39,675 nucleotides of DNA from Desulfobulbaceae bacterium (GTDB lineage: Bacteria; Desulfobacterota; Desulfobulbia; Desulfobulbales; Desulfobulbaceae): positions 1 to 39,675 of the forward strand of contig JAFLKR010000067.1 in assembly GCA_019163135.1 (NCBI GenBank), written 5' to 3'. The translations under genes and the position numbers were made by a program. Of this stretch, positions 24,142 through 32,647 are shown piece after piece; position 1 is the first letter of the stretch; each line of letters starts with the position of its first letter. A model generated the notes under the pieces. The model made no database searches. It saw only the letters and a list, made by a program, of their open reading frames with translations, and was not told the DNA's origin.

Positions 24142-25032
24142 TCATGACGGCAAATCCTTCGCCGTCAACTCAAACGCCTTGGGCTTGAAGCCTAAATCCA
24201 GGTTCGCTTGGGTGTGATCAAATACCAGATCACGGTTCATGCGCTCGGCCATAGCGGCTGACCACTGCCGATGCCCTGACAGGTTGCGAAGCACCGCCAC
24301 CGCCAGGCGGAAAGCCCACAAGGGCACCGTCAACAAACACGGGCGGCGGCCAAGCGCGGTAAACACCCGTGCGACCATCTCGCGATAGGGAATCGTCTCG
24401 CTGCCCGAAATGTTGTACGCTTGGTTTGCAGCACTAGGCGCCTGCAAAGCCGAAAGACAAGCGCGTGCCACATCTTCCGCATGAATCGGCTGGCGCAGGC
24501 CGTTCGCCCTGCCAAGCAACGGGAAAAAGCCCAAACGGCGAATGATGCGCACCATCTCGACGATGTTTTTGTCCAGGCCCAGGCCATAAATGAGCGTGGG
24601 CCGCAGAATCACCCATTCTACCCCACGGCTTTCCGCCCAAGCCTGTACACGGGCTTCCGCATCCGTTAGTCGGCGGGCAATGGCCTGTTCTTCGGGGTCG
24701 GTAGAATCATCTTTGGTGAAACGACTGGTCGAAGAAAGCACCACCACGCGCCGTGCCCTGTGCGCATCAAGCAGCCCAAAGTACTCCGGCAACACCCAAA
24801 TGGGGGCAACACAAATCCACAGCGGCAAAGATCCCTCTGACAGAGGTACCAGCGGCGGGACCCCACCCGAGGCGGGCAACTGCTGCCAGAGCACCGCACG
24901 CCCATCCTGTGCCACCGGCCTGCGCGAGAATGCCGTCACCTGCCATCCGGCCCCGGTCAGCAGCGGCAGCAGACATGCCCCCACCAAACTGGTCGCACCA
25001 AGAATCCCTACATGGCGAGGCTGCCCCAACAT
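24142..25032 (-). CDS. NAD(P)-binding SDR / epimerase-like protein
   Basis: This 296-residue protein has an N-terminal Rossmann motif, VGILGATSLVGACLLPLL, and VVVLSSTSRF. The region where extended SDRs keep YxxxK reads ARVQAWAESRGVEWVILRPTLIYG. That region has no canonical YxxxK, so it may be an atypical SDR with altered chemistry. AYNISGSETIPYREM and HAEDVARACLSAL are typical of sugar-nucleotide SDRs. It starts 6 bp after the stop of the GT2 gene upstream. Substrate is unknown. It may supply or modify a sugar of the surface glycan. Confidence 0.8.
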   Translation of the reverse strand: MLGQPRHVGILGATSLVGACLLPLLTGAGWQVTAFSRRPVAQDGRAVLWQQLPASGGVPPLVPLSEGSLPLWICVAPIWVLPEYFGLLDAHRARRVVVLSSTSRFTKDDSTDPEEQAIARRLTDAEARVQAWAESRGVEWVILRPTLIYGLGLDKNIVEMVRIIRRLGFFPLLGRANGLRQPIHAEDVARACLSALQAPSAANQAYNISGSETIPYREMVARVFTALGRRPCLLTVPLWAFRLAVAVLRNLSGHRQWSAAMAERMNRDLVFDHTQANLDLGFKPKAFELTAKDLPS

Positions 25033-25038
25033 TACCCC

Positions 25039-25923
25039 TCAACGCCCCAGCAACCTGCCCAGGCGCCGGAGCATGACGCCAGCGGCCACCACGGCAAAAC
25101 GCAGCCACACACCCACCGCCACCAACCCCATCAACACGCCTGGATACTGGTGGCGAAAAAACTTACGGTAAAAGCGCATCATCCCCTTGTGCTTGTGCCA
25201 CTCGACAAACAATCGCCTGTCCTGGCAACACACCCCGCGAGTATGGATAATGCGGGCATCCGGCACAAAGAGAATCTTCCACCCTTTCTGGCGGAAACGC
25301 ATGCACCAATCCAGGTCTTCGCAATGCAAAAAATAGTCATCATCCCACCAGCCCACCTCTGCCACCGCCTCGCGGTTGACCAACATACATGCGCCGGAAA
25401 TTGCCTCCACCTCGATGGGATGTGCGGGCAAAGGCTGTCGATGCAGGTGAAAATCAAAAAAGAGCTTTGGCCAGCGATGGGCAAAGCGATGCAACCGCAA
25501 GGCCCGCACCAAAGAACGCCACGGCGTAGGCACCGCCCGCCGACCGCCGCCTTGCTCGGTGCCGTCCTCATTCAACAGCAGACCACCGGCAATTGCGGCC
25601 TGGGAATCGGCTTGCAGGGCGGCAAGCAGGGTGTGCACCGAGCCGGCACGGAAACAACAATCCGGATTCAGAAACAACAAAAACGGCGCAGAGGAAAGCA
25701 GCGCTCCGATGTTGCACGCCGCCGCGAACCCCATATTAGCCGAATTACGAATGATGCGAACCTGAGGCAGAGCAGCAAGCCCATCAAGACTGCCATCGCT
25801 TGAATTGTTATCGACCACGATGATGTCGATATCTAGCGGGCAGTTCAGCAATGAATCGATGCAGTCGCGTAGTAACGGGCCGGCATTGTAATTGACGATG
25901 ATGGCAGAAATGGTGGGGGTCAT
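25039..25923 (-). CDS. GT2 family glycosyltransferase, rhamnosyltransferase-like
   Basis: This 294-residue GT-A glycosyltransferase has ISAIIVNYNAGPLL, VVDNNSSDGS and LFLNPDCCF (metal/nucleotide site). It also has the acceptor-site ISGACMLVNREA and HCEDLDWCMRF. The C-terminus carries a hydrophobic, basic stretch (GVWLRFAVVAAGVML) that could attach it to the membrane. The pattern resembles WbbL-type rhamnosyltransferases; donor specificity cannot be read from sequence. It starts inside the stop of the next GT2 gene (ATGA). Confidence 0.9.
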   Translation of the reverse strand: MTPTISAIIVNYNAGPLLRDCIDSLLNCPLDIDIIVVDNNSSDGSLDGLAALPQVRIIRNSANMGFAAACNIGALLSSAPFLLFLNPDCCFRAGSVHTLLAALQADSQAAIAGGLLLNEDGTEQGGGRRAVPTPWRSLVRALRLHRFAHRWPKLFFDFHLHRQPLPAHPIEVEAISGACMLVNREAVAEVGWWDDDYFLHCEDLDWCMRFRQKGWKILFVPDARIIHTRGVCCQDRRLFVEWHKHKGMMRFYRKFFRHQYPGVLMGLVAVGVWLRFAVVAAGVMLRRLGRLLGR

Positions 25924-26915
25924 GTTTTCCTACTTATGGGGATCACGCGCTTATCCAGCAGCCGCCAGATAGCACCGATTGCAGCAAGACGTTTTTTTTG
26001 AATCTGTTGCCGTTTGCGCCACATCGTTGACAAGCCCAGCACGGCATCCCGCTTGGCTCGGCAAATAATCCGGCCCTGGCCACGCAAGGCAAGCCAGACA
26101 ATGCTCACCAGATTCAAGGCCAGATGCAAAGGCAGCAACAGCCAGAACAATACACCCGGCATGTCTTTCACAAACGTCCATACCAAATTGCGGTGGCCGT
26201 GATACAAAGAAAAATCACTGTGCTGTCCACCAGTCGTGCCTGAGCCGACATGATGCACCACAGACAACGGCACATAGAGACAACGGTATCCAGCAAGCCG
26301 CAAGCGAAAACCAAGATCAACATCTTCCGTATAACAAAAGAAATCCTCATCAAAACCATTCACTTCAAGCAGTGCACTGCGCCGATACAATGCCGCCGCC
26401 GCACAGGGCGAGAACACCTCGCGCGCATGCTCCGCAGAAGTTGGAGCAGGTGCCCCATGCCCCATGCGCCACACCAGACCGCTGACATGGTAGACATCAC
26501 CAGCCCCATCCAGCACCGTCGGATCACTCGCAGCAACCAACTTGCTGCCAAACACATCAAATCCCGGGTTCGATTCTGCTGCCAGCAACAGCGTTTCAAG
26601 CCACCGCGGTTCGGCAAAGGCATCGGGATTCAGCAGGGCGATCCATAGCGACTCGGAACAAGCCGCCTTGATCGCCAGATTGTTGCCTCGAGCGAAACCA
26701 ACGTTCTGATCCAGCCCCATCAACTGCACGACAGGAAACCTTCGAACGATCTCGACGGAACCATCAGAACTTGCGCTATCTATGAGAATAATTTCATGAG
26801 GCTTAATCGTCTGAGCCATCAATGCAGCCAGGCACCGCTCAAGAAATCGCTCACCATTCCAATTGACGATAACTACAGTCACCTTCGGGGAAGATTTTTC
26901 AATTAAATAAGTCAA
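25920..26915 (-). CDS. GT2 family glycosyltransferase
   Basis: This is a second GT-A glycosyltransferase, 331 residues. Motifs are VTVVIVNWNGERFLERCL, LIDSASSDGS, ALLNPDAFAEPRW, CAAAALYRRSAL and FCYTEDVDLGFRLRL. A hydrophobic helix (GVLFWLLLPLHLALNLVSIVWLAL) near residues 250-275 suggests peripheral membrane attachment. It overlaps the DprE2-like gene by four bases. It could use an ordinary nucleotide sugar. Arabinofuranose from a polyprenyl donor would be used outside the cell, which makes this cytosolic enzyme an unlikely user. Confidence 0.9.
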   Translation of the reverse strand: MTYLIEKSSPKVTVVIVNWNGERFLERCLAALMAQTIKPHEIILIDSASSDGSVEIVRRFPVVQLMGLDQNVGFARGNNLAIKAACSESLWIALLNPDAFAEPRWLETLLLAAESNPGFDVFGSKLVAASDPTVLDGAGDVYHVSGLVWRMGHGAPAPTSAEHAREVFSPCAAAALYRRSALLEVNGFDEDFFCYTEDVDLGFRLRLAGYRCLYVPLSVVHHVGSGTTGGQHSDFSLYHGHRNLVWTFVKDMPGVLFWLLLPLHLALNLVSIVWLALRGQGRIICRAKRDAVLGLSTMWRKRQQIQKKRLAAIGAIWRLLDKRVIPISRKT

Positions 26916-27649
26916 AGATTAGTTTTCTTGAATATTTTTTCGGGAATATGGGTGATGATCAGCATGATCAGCCGCCATATCTTTTTGGTGTAAATCGTAT
27001 TATGGCTAGCAAGTATCCCATGGTAAATTGCCTCAGCAAGCTCCTGAGGGGAGGCCAGTAATTTCTTGGGAAGATCCATCCCCGCAGTCATTTTAGTTGC
27101 CACGAATCCAGGTTTGACCGTCATTACATGAACACTCGATTTTGCAAGTCGATGGCGTAGACCGCCTAGGTAAGCGCTGAGGCCCGCCTTGGCACTGCCG
27201 TAAATATAGTTACTGGCTCGCCCCCGGTCGCCCGCCACGGAGCTAATTCCGACAATAAAACCACTCCTTCTAGCTTCAAAATCTTGTGCAATGACTTCCA
27301 GAATACTGACTGCGCCCGTGTAATTCGATTCCATAATTTTCTTGGCAATCGAAAAGTCTTTTTGAGCCGCTGGTTGATCACCCAAAAAACCAAAAGCCAC
27401 AATAATACCAGCCGGCTTAGGGTCCAGCGCGGCATAAAATGCTTGATGGGAAGCGAAATCGATCGCATCAAAAAAGGTTTCTCTGGCCTCAACCTCATAG
27501 CGCAGGCGCAGATTGGCTGCCTCCTTTGCCAAGTTGTCCATATCGCGTGAGGCAAGATAGATATTCCAGCCTTCTTTGGCAAATCTGCGTGCTGTTGCCA
27601 CCGCGATATCGCTGTTTGCTCCCAGCACCAATAACCACGCATTACTCAT
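26912..27649 (-). CDS. dprE2: DprE2-like decaprenylphosphoryl-2-keto-ribose reductase
   Basis: In mycobacteria DprE2 reduces the 2-keto intermediate formed by DprE1, giving polyprenyl-phosphoryl-D-arabinofuranose. This 245-residue SDR has LLVLGANSDIAVATARRFA, GISSVAGDRGRASNYIYGSAKAGL with catalytic Ser, Tyr and Lys, and VKPGFVATKM. The C-terminal LIITHIPEKIFKK matches the unusual membrane-associated tail of Mtb DprE2 (VLRHIPRSIFRK), a better sign than the general SDR fold. It starts in the stop of the DprE1-like gene (ATGA), so the two are translationally coupled, as the enzymes work in tandem. Confidence 0.88.
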   Translation of the reverse strand: MSNAWLLVLGANSDIAVATARRFAKEGWNIYLASRDMDNLAKEAANLRLRYEVEARETFFDAIDFASHQAFYAALDPKPAGIIVAFGFLGDQPAAQKDFSIAKKIMESNYTGAVSILEVIAQDFEARRSGFIVGISSVAGDRGRASNYIYGSAKAGLSAYLGGLRHRLAKSSVHVMTVKPGFVATKMTAGMDLPKKLLASPQELAEAIYHGILASHNTIYTKKIWRLIMLIITHIPEKIFKKTNL

Positions 27650-28938
27650 ATACCCAACCTCTGCGATTGAAGAGAATGAAATCTTTTGTTCAAGCCATAC
27701 CTGCTCCGAACCTCGCGGAACTTATCGAGCAATGGGTAGCCTTGTTCAAATATAGTTTTTGAGACGCGCACATCTTTGGTCAGATAGATACGGCCTCCAT
27801 AATAAGCGACAATCTCGTCGAGTTTATCAAGCAGTGCAAACAGTCCGGGGTCAATTTTAAAATCCAGGGCAAGGCTGTAACCTTCCATTGGAAAAGAGAT
27901 ATAATTTTCATTGGCTGGGCCATAAAGCTTTAACACGGCCAAAAAAGATCCTTTACCAGAAGAAGAAATCTGTTCCAGTATTTCTTTGAGCCCGATCAGA
28001 CTTTTTTCCTTGGGCAGGATGAACTGGTACTGAGTAAATCCGCCTTTACCATAAATTCGGTACCAATGGTCAAGTGCATCCAGCGGATAGAAAAAACTGT
28101 CAATATCAACCTGGCTCTGGGTTACCCGTTTTCGTACCTTGCCGTAATAGAGCCAATTGAATGCACGTACGCTTAGATTGTTCAACGCAAACCCAGGAAA
28201 TTCAAAAGGGATAGATACGTTTTTCTTGGCCTTGTAATTCAGATTGCCGTCATTGGCAAAGTCGCCAACCATTAAAAGGCATCTGCCGATATCGGCCTTC
28301 TTGGCCAGGCAATCGATCCAGGCGACAGAGTAAGGAAAATTCTTGTACGCCTCGAAGGCCGCAAATGTCTCTTCGAGATTGCCTGTCTTAATAGTCGTTT
28401 GATCAATGTGCTTGGACTTGATGCGTTTCAACGAAAAACTCACTTCAAGAATGATCCCCGTAAGCCCCATACCGCCACAGGTGGCGTGAAAAAGTTCTTG
28501 GTTTTCTTCCCGACTGCATCGCACGATGGCCCCATCAGCCAGCATCAGGGTGAATTCCTGGACGCATGCGCTGAAGCAACCTTCGACGTGGTGGTTTTTA
28601 CCATGCACATCACTGGCAATCGCCCCTCCAACCGTGATCAGCTTGGTACCGGGAGTCACTTTGAGAAACCACCCTCTAGGAACAAAAATTTCGATGATAT
28701 CAGCAAGCAGTACCCCGCTTTCACAGGTAAGCAAACCGCTTTCTTCGGCAAAGTTGAGAAAACGATCGTTGGAGAGCATCGGCACGATGTTGGGTGCCAA
28801 CGCACTATCCCCATAACTGCGCCCATTACCAAAAGGGATGACTGACGATTCCAGAACAAGCTTTTGCGCCAGGACGGCATTGGGTAGGATAACCTTTGTG
28901 TCGATAACGGGGTACTGCCCCCAGGCGGTAAGCTTCAT
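27646..28938 (-). CDS. dprE1: DprE1-like FAD-dependent polyprenylphosphoryl-ribose oxidase
   Basis: DprE1 oxidises the 2-hydroxyl of polyprenyl-phosphoryl-ribose. This 430-residue protein has the FAD-domain motifs GNGRSYGDSA and VGGAIASDVHGKNHHVEG, almost identical to Mtb DprE1, with the flavin-proximal His. GMGLTGIILEV also matches. The C-terminal half has LDHWYRIYGKGGFTQYQF, KLYGP with Lys337 (Mtb Lys367) and RIYLTKDVR with Lys388 (Mtb Lys418). The position of Mtb Cys387 is Ala357 here (codon 27870-27868 is GCC), and Asn385 is Ser355. The start ATG 28938 is preceded by GAGGA. It follows the PAP2 gene by 14 bp. Confidence 0.9.
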   Translation of the reverse strand: MKLTAWGQYPVIDTKVILPNAVLAQKLVLESSVIPFGNGRSYGDSALAPNIVPMLSNDRFLNFAEESGLLTCESGVLLADIIEIFVPRGWFLKVTPGTKLITVGGAIASDVHGKNHHVEGCFSACVQEFTLMLADGAIVRCSREENQELFHATCGGMGLTGIILEVSFSLKRIKSKHIDQTTIKTGNLEETFAAFEAYKNFPYSVAWIDCLAKKADIGRCLLMVGDFANDGNLNYKAKKNVSIPFEFPGFALNNLSVRAFNWLYYGKVRKRVTQSQVDIDSFFYPLDALDHWYRIYGKGGFTQYQFILPKEKSLIGLKEILEQISSSGKGSFLAVLKLYGPANENYISFPMEGYSLALDFKIDPGLFALLDKLDEIVAYYGGRIYLTKDVRVSKTIFEQGYPLLDKFREVRSRYGLNKRFHSLQSQRLGI

Positions 28939-28952
28939 GTGTTGTTCAGTCC

Positions 28953-29375
28953 TCAAAAGGTATGTACAAGCTGGTGCACCGTTGCGGCAACGATAGAACC
29001 AACCAAAATTCCCGAAACAATTTCAAAAGGCGTATGCCCCATGCGTTCGCGAAGGTTTGCACGGGCAGATTCTGCAGCAACCAATTGATTGATAGCGACA
29101 GCATGCTTCCCGATCTCACGGCGTAAACTGTTGGCGTCAAGCATCACGATAAAGGCTACGGTGATTGCTACGCCAAAAGCAGGGTGGCCAAACCCCTCCT
29201 TCAACCCGACAAGCGTTGCCATGCTGCTGACGATAGCACTGTGATTACTCGGTAAACCGCCATAGCCAATCTGTCCGAAGGCCAGTTGTTTTGCCTTGAT
29301 GCTGTTGATTGAAAACTTCAAAATCCCAGCCGCAAACCAGGCCAGAAAAGGGGTGACAGCGTACGAGTAGTCCAT
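28953..29375 (-). CDS. Divergent PAP2-family membrane phosphatase (DUF212 type)
   Basis: This 140-residue integral membrane protein has about three or four helices. It carries GGLPSNHSAIVSSMATLVGLKEGFG and GHTPFEIVSGILVG, equivalent to phosphatase motifs 2 and 3 of PAP2 enzymes. Motif 1 (KxxxxxxRP) is absent, as in the divergent PAP2 (YuiD/DUF212) group. In the arabinofuranose pathway a phosphatase must remove the 5-phosphate from polyprenyl-phosphoryl-5-phosphoribose; mycobacteria use Rv3807c, a PAP2 protein. The location between UbiA and DprE1 supports that role. The start ATG 29375 is two bases after the UbiA stop; a longer frame overlaps it and is less likely. Confidence 0.85.
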   Translation of the reverse strand: MDYSYAVTPFLAWFAAGILKFSINSIKAKQLAFGQIGYGGLPSNHSAIVSSMATLVGLKEGFGHPAFGVAITVAFIVMLDANSLRREIGKHAVAINQLVAAESARANLRERMGHTPFEIVSGILVGSIVAATVHQLVHTF

Positions 29376-29377
29376 AA

Positions 29378-30250
29378 TTATCCCTGCATTGGCCAAAGAG
29401 CGCAGGCGCAGGCGACGACCCACAATACCACCGTCAGCAGCAGTTGCCAGTCGGCCAGCAGGGCATCGGTCGGCGACTCGCCGCCATCCAGCACTTCAAC
29501 CACGTACCAGTAGCGGAAAAGCCCGAACAGCACCAGCGGCACGGTAAACACCAACTGTGGCCGAACAGACATAACGAACATACTGTAAAACACCAAGGCA
29601 CAGGTTGCGGACATTTCCGCATAACGGTCCACTAGTGCAATAGAATATTTTTTCAGTACCGCGCGACCTTCAGTTCCGTTCTGGCTTAATTCCTGGCGGC
29701 GTTTTACCGCAGCAAGGTAAAGCGCCAGGCACAAGGTGGTCACCAGCATCCAGCCAGAAAGGGCAAGGTCCAAGGCAAAAGCGCCAGCAACGACACGGAG
29801 AACGAAACCGATAGCGATGGTGAAAATATCGACAACAGGCTGATGTTTCAGTACAAACGTATAGGCTAAGTTCAGCAGTAAATAGCAGAGTATAACCCCG
29901 GACGCGCGGGGGGTAACAATCCAACCATAGAGCAGGATCGTATATAGCCCAACCAAAACAACGAATGCTACAGGCACAGAGAGTGTGCCTGCCGCCAAAG
30001 GACGTGTTTTTGATTTTTTGGGGTGGCGGCGATCGCACTCAAGGTCGCGAATATCGTTTACTATGTATGTTGCAGACGAGGCGAGGCAGAAAAGGAAAGC
30101 TGCAAACAGCGCCTTGCCGTTTGCCGGCATGATCACGAATTGGCCCGTGAACAGAAGCGGCGCTAAGACAAAAGCATTCTTAATCCATTGCTTTGGGCGC
30201 ATCAGGGTAAGAATGGCGATTAAATTCATTTTAAAAGTATTCAACAACAA
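29378..30250 (-). CDS. UbiA prenyltransferase: polyprenyl-phosphate phosphoribosyltransferase-like
   Basis: This 290-residue membrane enzyme has about eight or nine helices. The two metal-binding regions are YIVNDIRDLECDRRHPKKSKTRPLAAG and DIFTIAIGFVLRVVAGAFA. The second, with GFVLR, and the N-terminal MRPKQWIKN are typical of Mtb Rv3806c, which transfers 5-phosphoribose from PRPP to decaprenyl phosphate. A quinone or haem prenyltransferase would lack the GFVLRVVAG form and this gene context. TTG at 30250, eight bases after AGAGG (30259-30263), is the best-supported start. ATG at 30229 lacks an SD. Confidence 0.88.
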   Translation of the reverse strand: MLLNTFKMNLIAILTLMRPKQWIKNAFVLAPLLFTGQFVIMPANGKALFAAFLFCLASSATYIVNDIRDLECDRRHPKKSKTRPLAAGTLSVPVAFVVLVGLYTILLYGWIVTPRASGVILCYLLLNLAYTFVLKHQPVVDIFTIAIGFVLRVVAGAFALDLALSGWMLVTTLCLALYLAAVKRRQELSQNGTEGRAVLKKYSIALVDRYAEMSATCALVFYSMFVMSVRPQLVFTVPLVLFGLFRYWYVVEVLDGGESPTDALLADWQLLLTVVLWVVACACALWPMQG

Positions 30251-30285
30251 TGTCGGAGCCTCTTCGGGTTGGGGATGCAGATTAC

Positions 30286-30957
30286 CTATCTGGATTCCTT
30301 GTGTGCAACAATGAGAAACTGCTTACCCAAAAACTTCCATGCCATAGGGCATTTGAGGTAGGCTTTTACCAGGAACGGGTGTGTTGGTAATGCACCCTGT
30401 GTTGTATAGGGAAGGAAGCGATCTATACAGACTTCAATATTAAAGCCCTTAAGTTGCAATGCCTCGGTTAACGACAGATGGGTCAACCCCAGGTGATGGT
30501 CATAGAAATCCCAATATTTACCCGGCAGGTAACGAAGATTAGGACCAAGTATTATATATTTCCCGCAAGGCTTTAGAGATACCAAGACTTGATCCAAAAA
30601 CTCATCAAGAGTTTTTTTGTCAGGTAGGTGTTCCAGGAAATTTGAAGAAAATACGATGTCAGCACTACCATTCACAACAACAGAACTGAGTTTGGTCGCC
30701 ATGCACTGATAAAACTCGATTTCTGGGTTTAAAAAGAGTTTTGCGTCAGGGTTCAGATCAACAGCAATTTTCTTCTCCGCCTTGATGTTGTTGAGGAATT
30801 CGCCAAACCCACATGCAATATCAACAACCGTGTCGGTTGGATTGATAAATTTTTGGAGATAGTCATGGCAGATAACCTGCCAGATCGCATTTTTTCGAGG
30901 GATTTGGTCATCGGTAAAACGAATCTTGTAGAGTTCTGACAACTCACGACCGTCCAT
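30286..30957 (-). CDS. Class I SAM-dependent methyltransferase
   Basis: This 223-residue methyltransferase has motif I VVDIACGFGEFLNN, then IAVDLNP, IVFSSNFLEHLPD and LKPCGKYIILGPN. The last motifs match the Methyltransf_11/23 type often found in glycan loci. It overlaps the GtrA gene by 14 bp and precedes ubiA by 35 bp. It may methylate a sugar of the glycan (P. aeruginosa and mycobacterial glycans carry methylated sugars) or cap the chain. The target is unknown. Confidence 0.87.
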   Translation of the reverse strand: MDGRELSELYKIRFTDDQIPRKNAIWQVICHDYLQKFINPTDTVVDIACGFGEFLNNIKAEKKIAVDLNPDAKLFLNPEIEFYQCMATKLSSVVVNGSADIVFSSNFLEHLPDKKTLDEFLDQVLVSLKPCGKYIILGPNLRYLPGKYWDFYDHHLGLTHLSLTEALQLKGFNIEVCIDRFLPYTTQGALPTHPFLVKAYLKCPMAWKFLGKQFLIVAHKESR

Positions 30958-31363
30958 ACTGAATATCTTTGAATGTAAAAAATTTATAAATCAGGAAAGT
31001 CGCAACCATGGGAATAGCAACAGCAATTCCGTGGGCGAGGGCTTGTGTGTAGCGCACCATACCCAGAGCTTGCAAGGCATGACTAATAGCTATTGATGCG
31101 AGCCAAACTACTGGGAAAAAAGACAAATTGACAAGTACAAAGTCGCGAGCCTGCTTGTTTCTTGGCTTTTCTGACCTAGGGAATACCAAAAAACTATTTA
31201 GGGTAAAAGCGACCAATATTCCGACAGCGTAAGCAATTGTCACTGCCCACGAAAACGATAGCCAGTTGCTCAACATAATGCGTGAAAGCCAATGCAGAAA
31301 GGCGGCCACCCCGCCTACGGCAAGAAACCCTAAGAACTGTTTTGTTAAAAAATGTTGAATCAC
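30944..31363 (-). CDS. GtrA-like polyprenyl-phosphate-sugar flippase candidate
   Basis: This 139-residue protein has four membrane helices (FLGFLAVGGVAAFLHWL, WAVTIAYAVGILVAFTLNSFLVF, LVNLSFFPVVWLASIAI and HGIAVAIPMVATFLIYKFFTF). That topology and NSFLVFPR fit the GtrA/DPMS-flippase family, which flips polyprenyl-phosphate sugars. Mycobacterial Rv3789, next to dprE1/dprE2, is also GtrA-family. Start GTG 31363 overlaps the upstream flavoprotein stop (GTGA). A longer frame upstream is not membrane-like. Its likely cargo here is polyprenyl-phosphoryl-arabinofuranose. Confidence 0.86.
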   Translation of the reverse strand: MIQHFLTKQFLGFLAVGGVAAFLHWLSRIMLSNWLSFSWAVTIAYAVGILVAFTLNSFLVFPRSEKPRNKQARDFVLVNLSFFPVVWLASIAISHALQALGMVRYTQALAHGIAVAIPMVATFLIYKFFTFKDIQYGRS

Positions 31364-32646
31364 GCAGTTGCATCCTTGGCCAACTTTCTGCCGAAATCGA
31401 TACTTTCGGAAATTCCGCGATCTTCCGGATAGTAGTAGGAGGTGTCTGCCACCCACAGCCCCTTAACGGGCAGGGCTACGGGAGGAATGTTATGCAGATA
31501 CCCAGGGTCGCAGATCGGTTGCGCATAACGATAGCGGCTTGCCCGAATGTCGATGAAGTCTCCCTCAGCAAGGTTCGGGTTAATTTTCATGAGGTATCGC
31601 TTTACCTTGTCTACGAAGGCTTGATCAGGCTCGGCATATTTTGGATGTTCACCGGGCATGTAAAAGGGCACATAGACGATATGCTGATCGAGTGGCCGCA
31701 GGTTCGTATATTCTACCAGACCTGGAATATCCATCTCCGGATCATTGGTGTTCAGCCAGAAGTTTTCGGTAACTGCCTTGCGCAGTTTGACGATCACGCA
31801 CACCACCGCGATGTTCTTGAGAGCCTTAAACTGTGCAAGAACATCAATGGGCAGATCAGGCATCAGCTGCGGCACATAGGGAGACGGCACCGTGCTGATC
31901 ACTTTTGCAAAGGCTTCGAAGCAGCCATTAACCTCAACGCCGCAGACACTGTCGTTTTCAAGAACAACCCTGGTAACGGGCGAATTAAGCCTGACTTCAC
32001 CACCCCGAGACTCAATGGCAGCCTGCATAGCAAGCAACAAGGTGTTCGACCCACCCTCCAGGTACCCCAGTTTTTCCCGAAACAAGTTGTAACGGGAACG
32101 TCCGATCCGTCGAATACGACTCCATATCCAGGCTGCTGAGAGGCCTGTGGTATAATCGTAAAACTTGTAATCAAATAACCGGCGCCACAACACTTCATAA
32201 GCCTCCTCGCCTACCCAGCGACGAATCCAGCCAGTGGCTTCAACATTGTCGAGTGGTCGCCAATCAATGCGCTTGGTTGCTAAAAAGGCATGCAGGCCAT
32301 ATCGGAACTTCGCGCCGAAGCTCAAACCGCGGAATTTCAATAAGGCAAGAGGATTCCCCCATGGCTGCAGCCGATTCAGATACCAGTACCCCATTTTGGT
32401 CTCGATCCAGCGCATCCGGTCGGCTAGGCCGAGTTCGGCCAACAAAGCTAGAAACGCGTGGTCGGAAATGCAATGGAAATGGTAGTATCGTTCGATATCC
32501 AGTCCGTCAAAATCGAAACAGGCCGTCATGCCGCCAACACGGTCATCTGCTTCAAATAAAACAGGCCGATGGCCATCCTGAGCCAGTTGATAAGCTACTG
32601 CCAGTCCCATCGGCCCAGCACCAATAACCGCGATTCGTTGTTCCAT
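31360..32646 (-). CDS. FAD-dependent amine-oxidase-type flavoprotein
   Basis: This 428-residue flavoprotein begins with the FAD-binding motif RIAVIGAGPMGLAVAYQLAQDG and FEADDRVGGMTACF. Its middle part, LWRRLFDYKFYDYTTGLSAAWIW, and C-terminal GLWVADTSYYYPEDRGISESI place it in the protoporphyrinogen-oxidase/amine-oxidase superfamily. Members in polysaccharide loci include UDP-galactopyranose mutase relatives, but this is not a clear Glf. ATG 32646 begins one base after the stop of the upstream epimerase. Its substrate is unknown; a lipid-linked or nucleotide sugar is plausible. Confidence 0.83.
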   Translation of the reverse strand: MEQRIAVIGAGPMGLAVAYQLAQDGHRPVLFEADDRVGGMTACFDFDGLDIERYYHFHCISDHAFLALLAELGLADRMRWIETKMGYWYLNRLQPWGNPLALLKFRGLSFGAKFRYGLHAFLATKRIDWRPLDNVEATGWIRRWVGEEAYEVLWRRLFDYKFYDYTTGLSAAWIWSRIRRIGRSRYNLFREKLGYLEGGSNTLLLAMQAAIESRGGEVRLNSPVTRVVLENDSVCGVEVNGCFEAFAKVISTVPSPYVPQLMPDLPIDVLAQFKALKNIAVVCVIVKLRKAVTENFWLNTNDPEMDIPGLVEYTNLRPLDQHIVYVPFYMPGEHPKYAEPDQAFVDKVKRYLMKINPNLAEGDFIDIRASRYRYAQPICDPGYLHNIPPVALPVKGLWVADTSYYYPEDRGISESIDFGRKLAKDATA

Positions 32647-32647
32647 A

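Noticed and set aside
31360..32646. UDP-galactopyranose mutase (glf)
   Set aside because: The flavin motif is shared, but the middle and C-terminal sequence fit the general amine-oxidase superfamily and no Glf hallmarks were seen.
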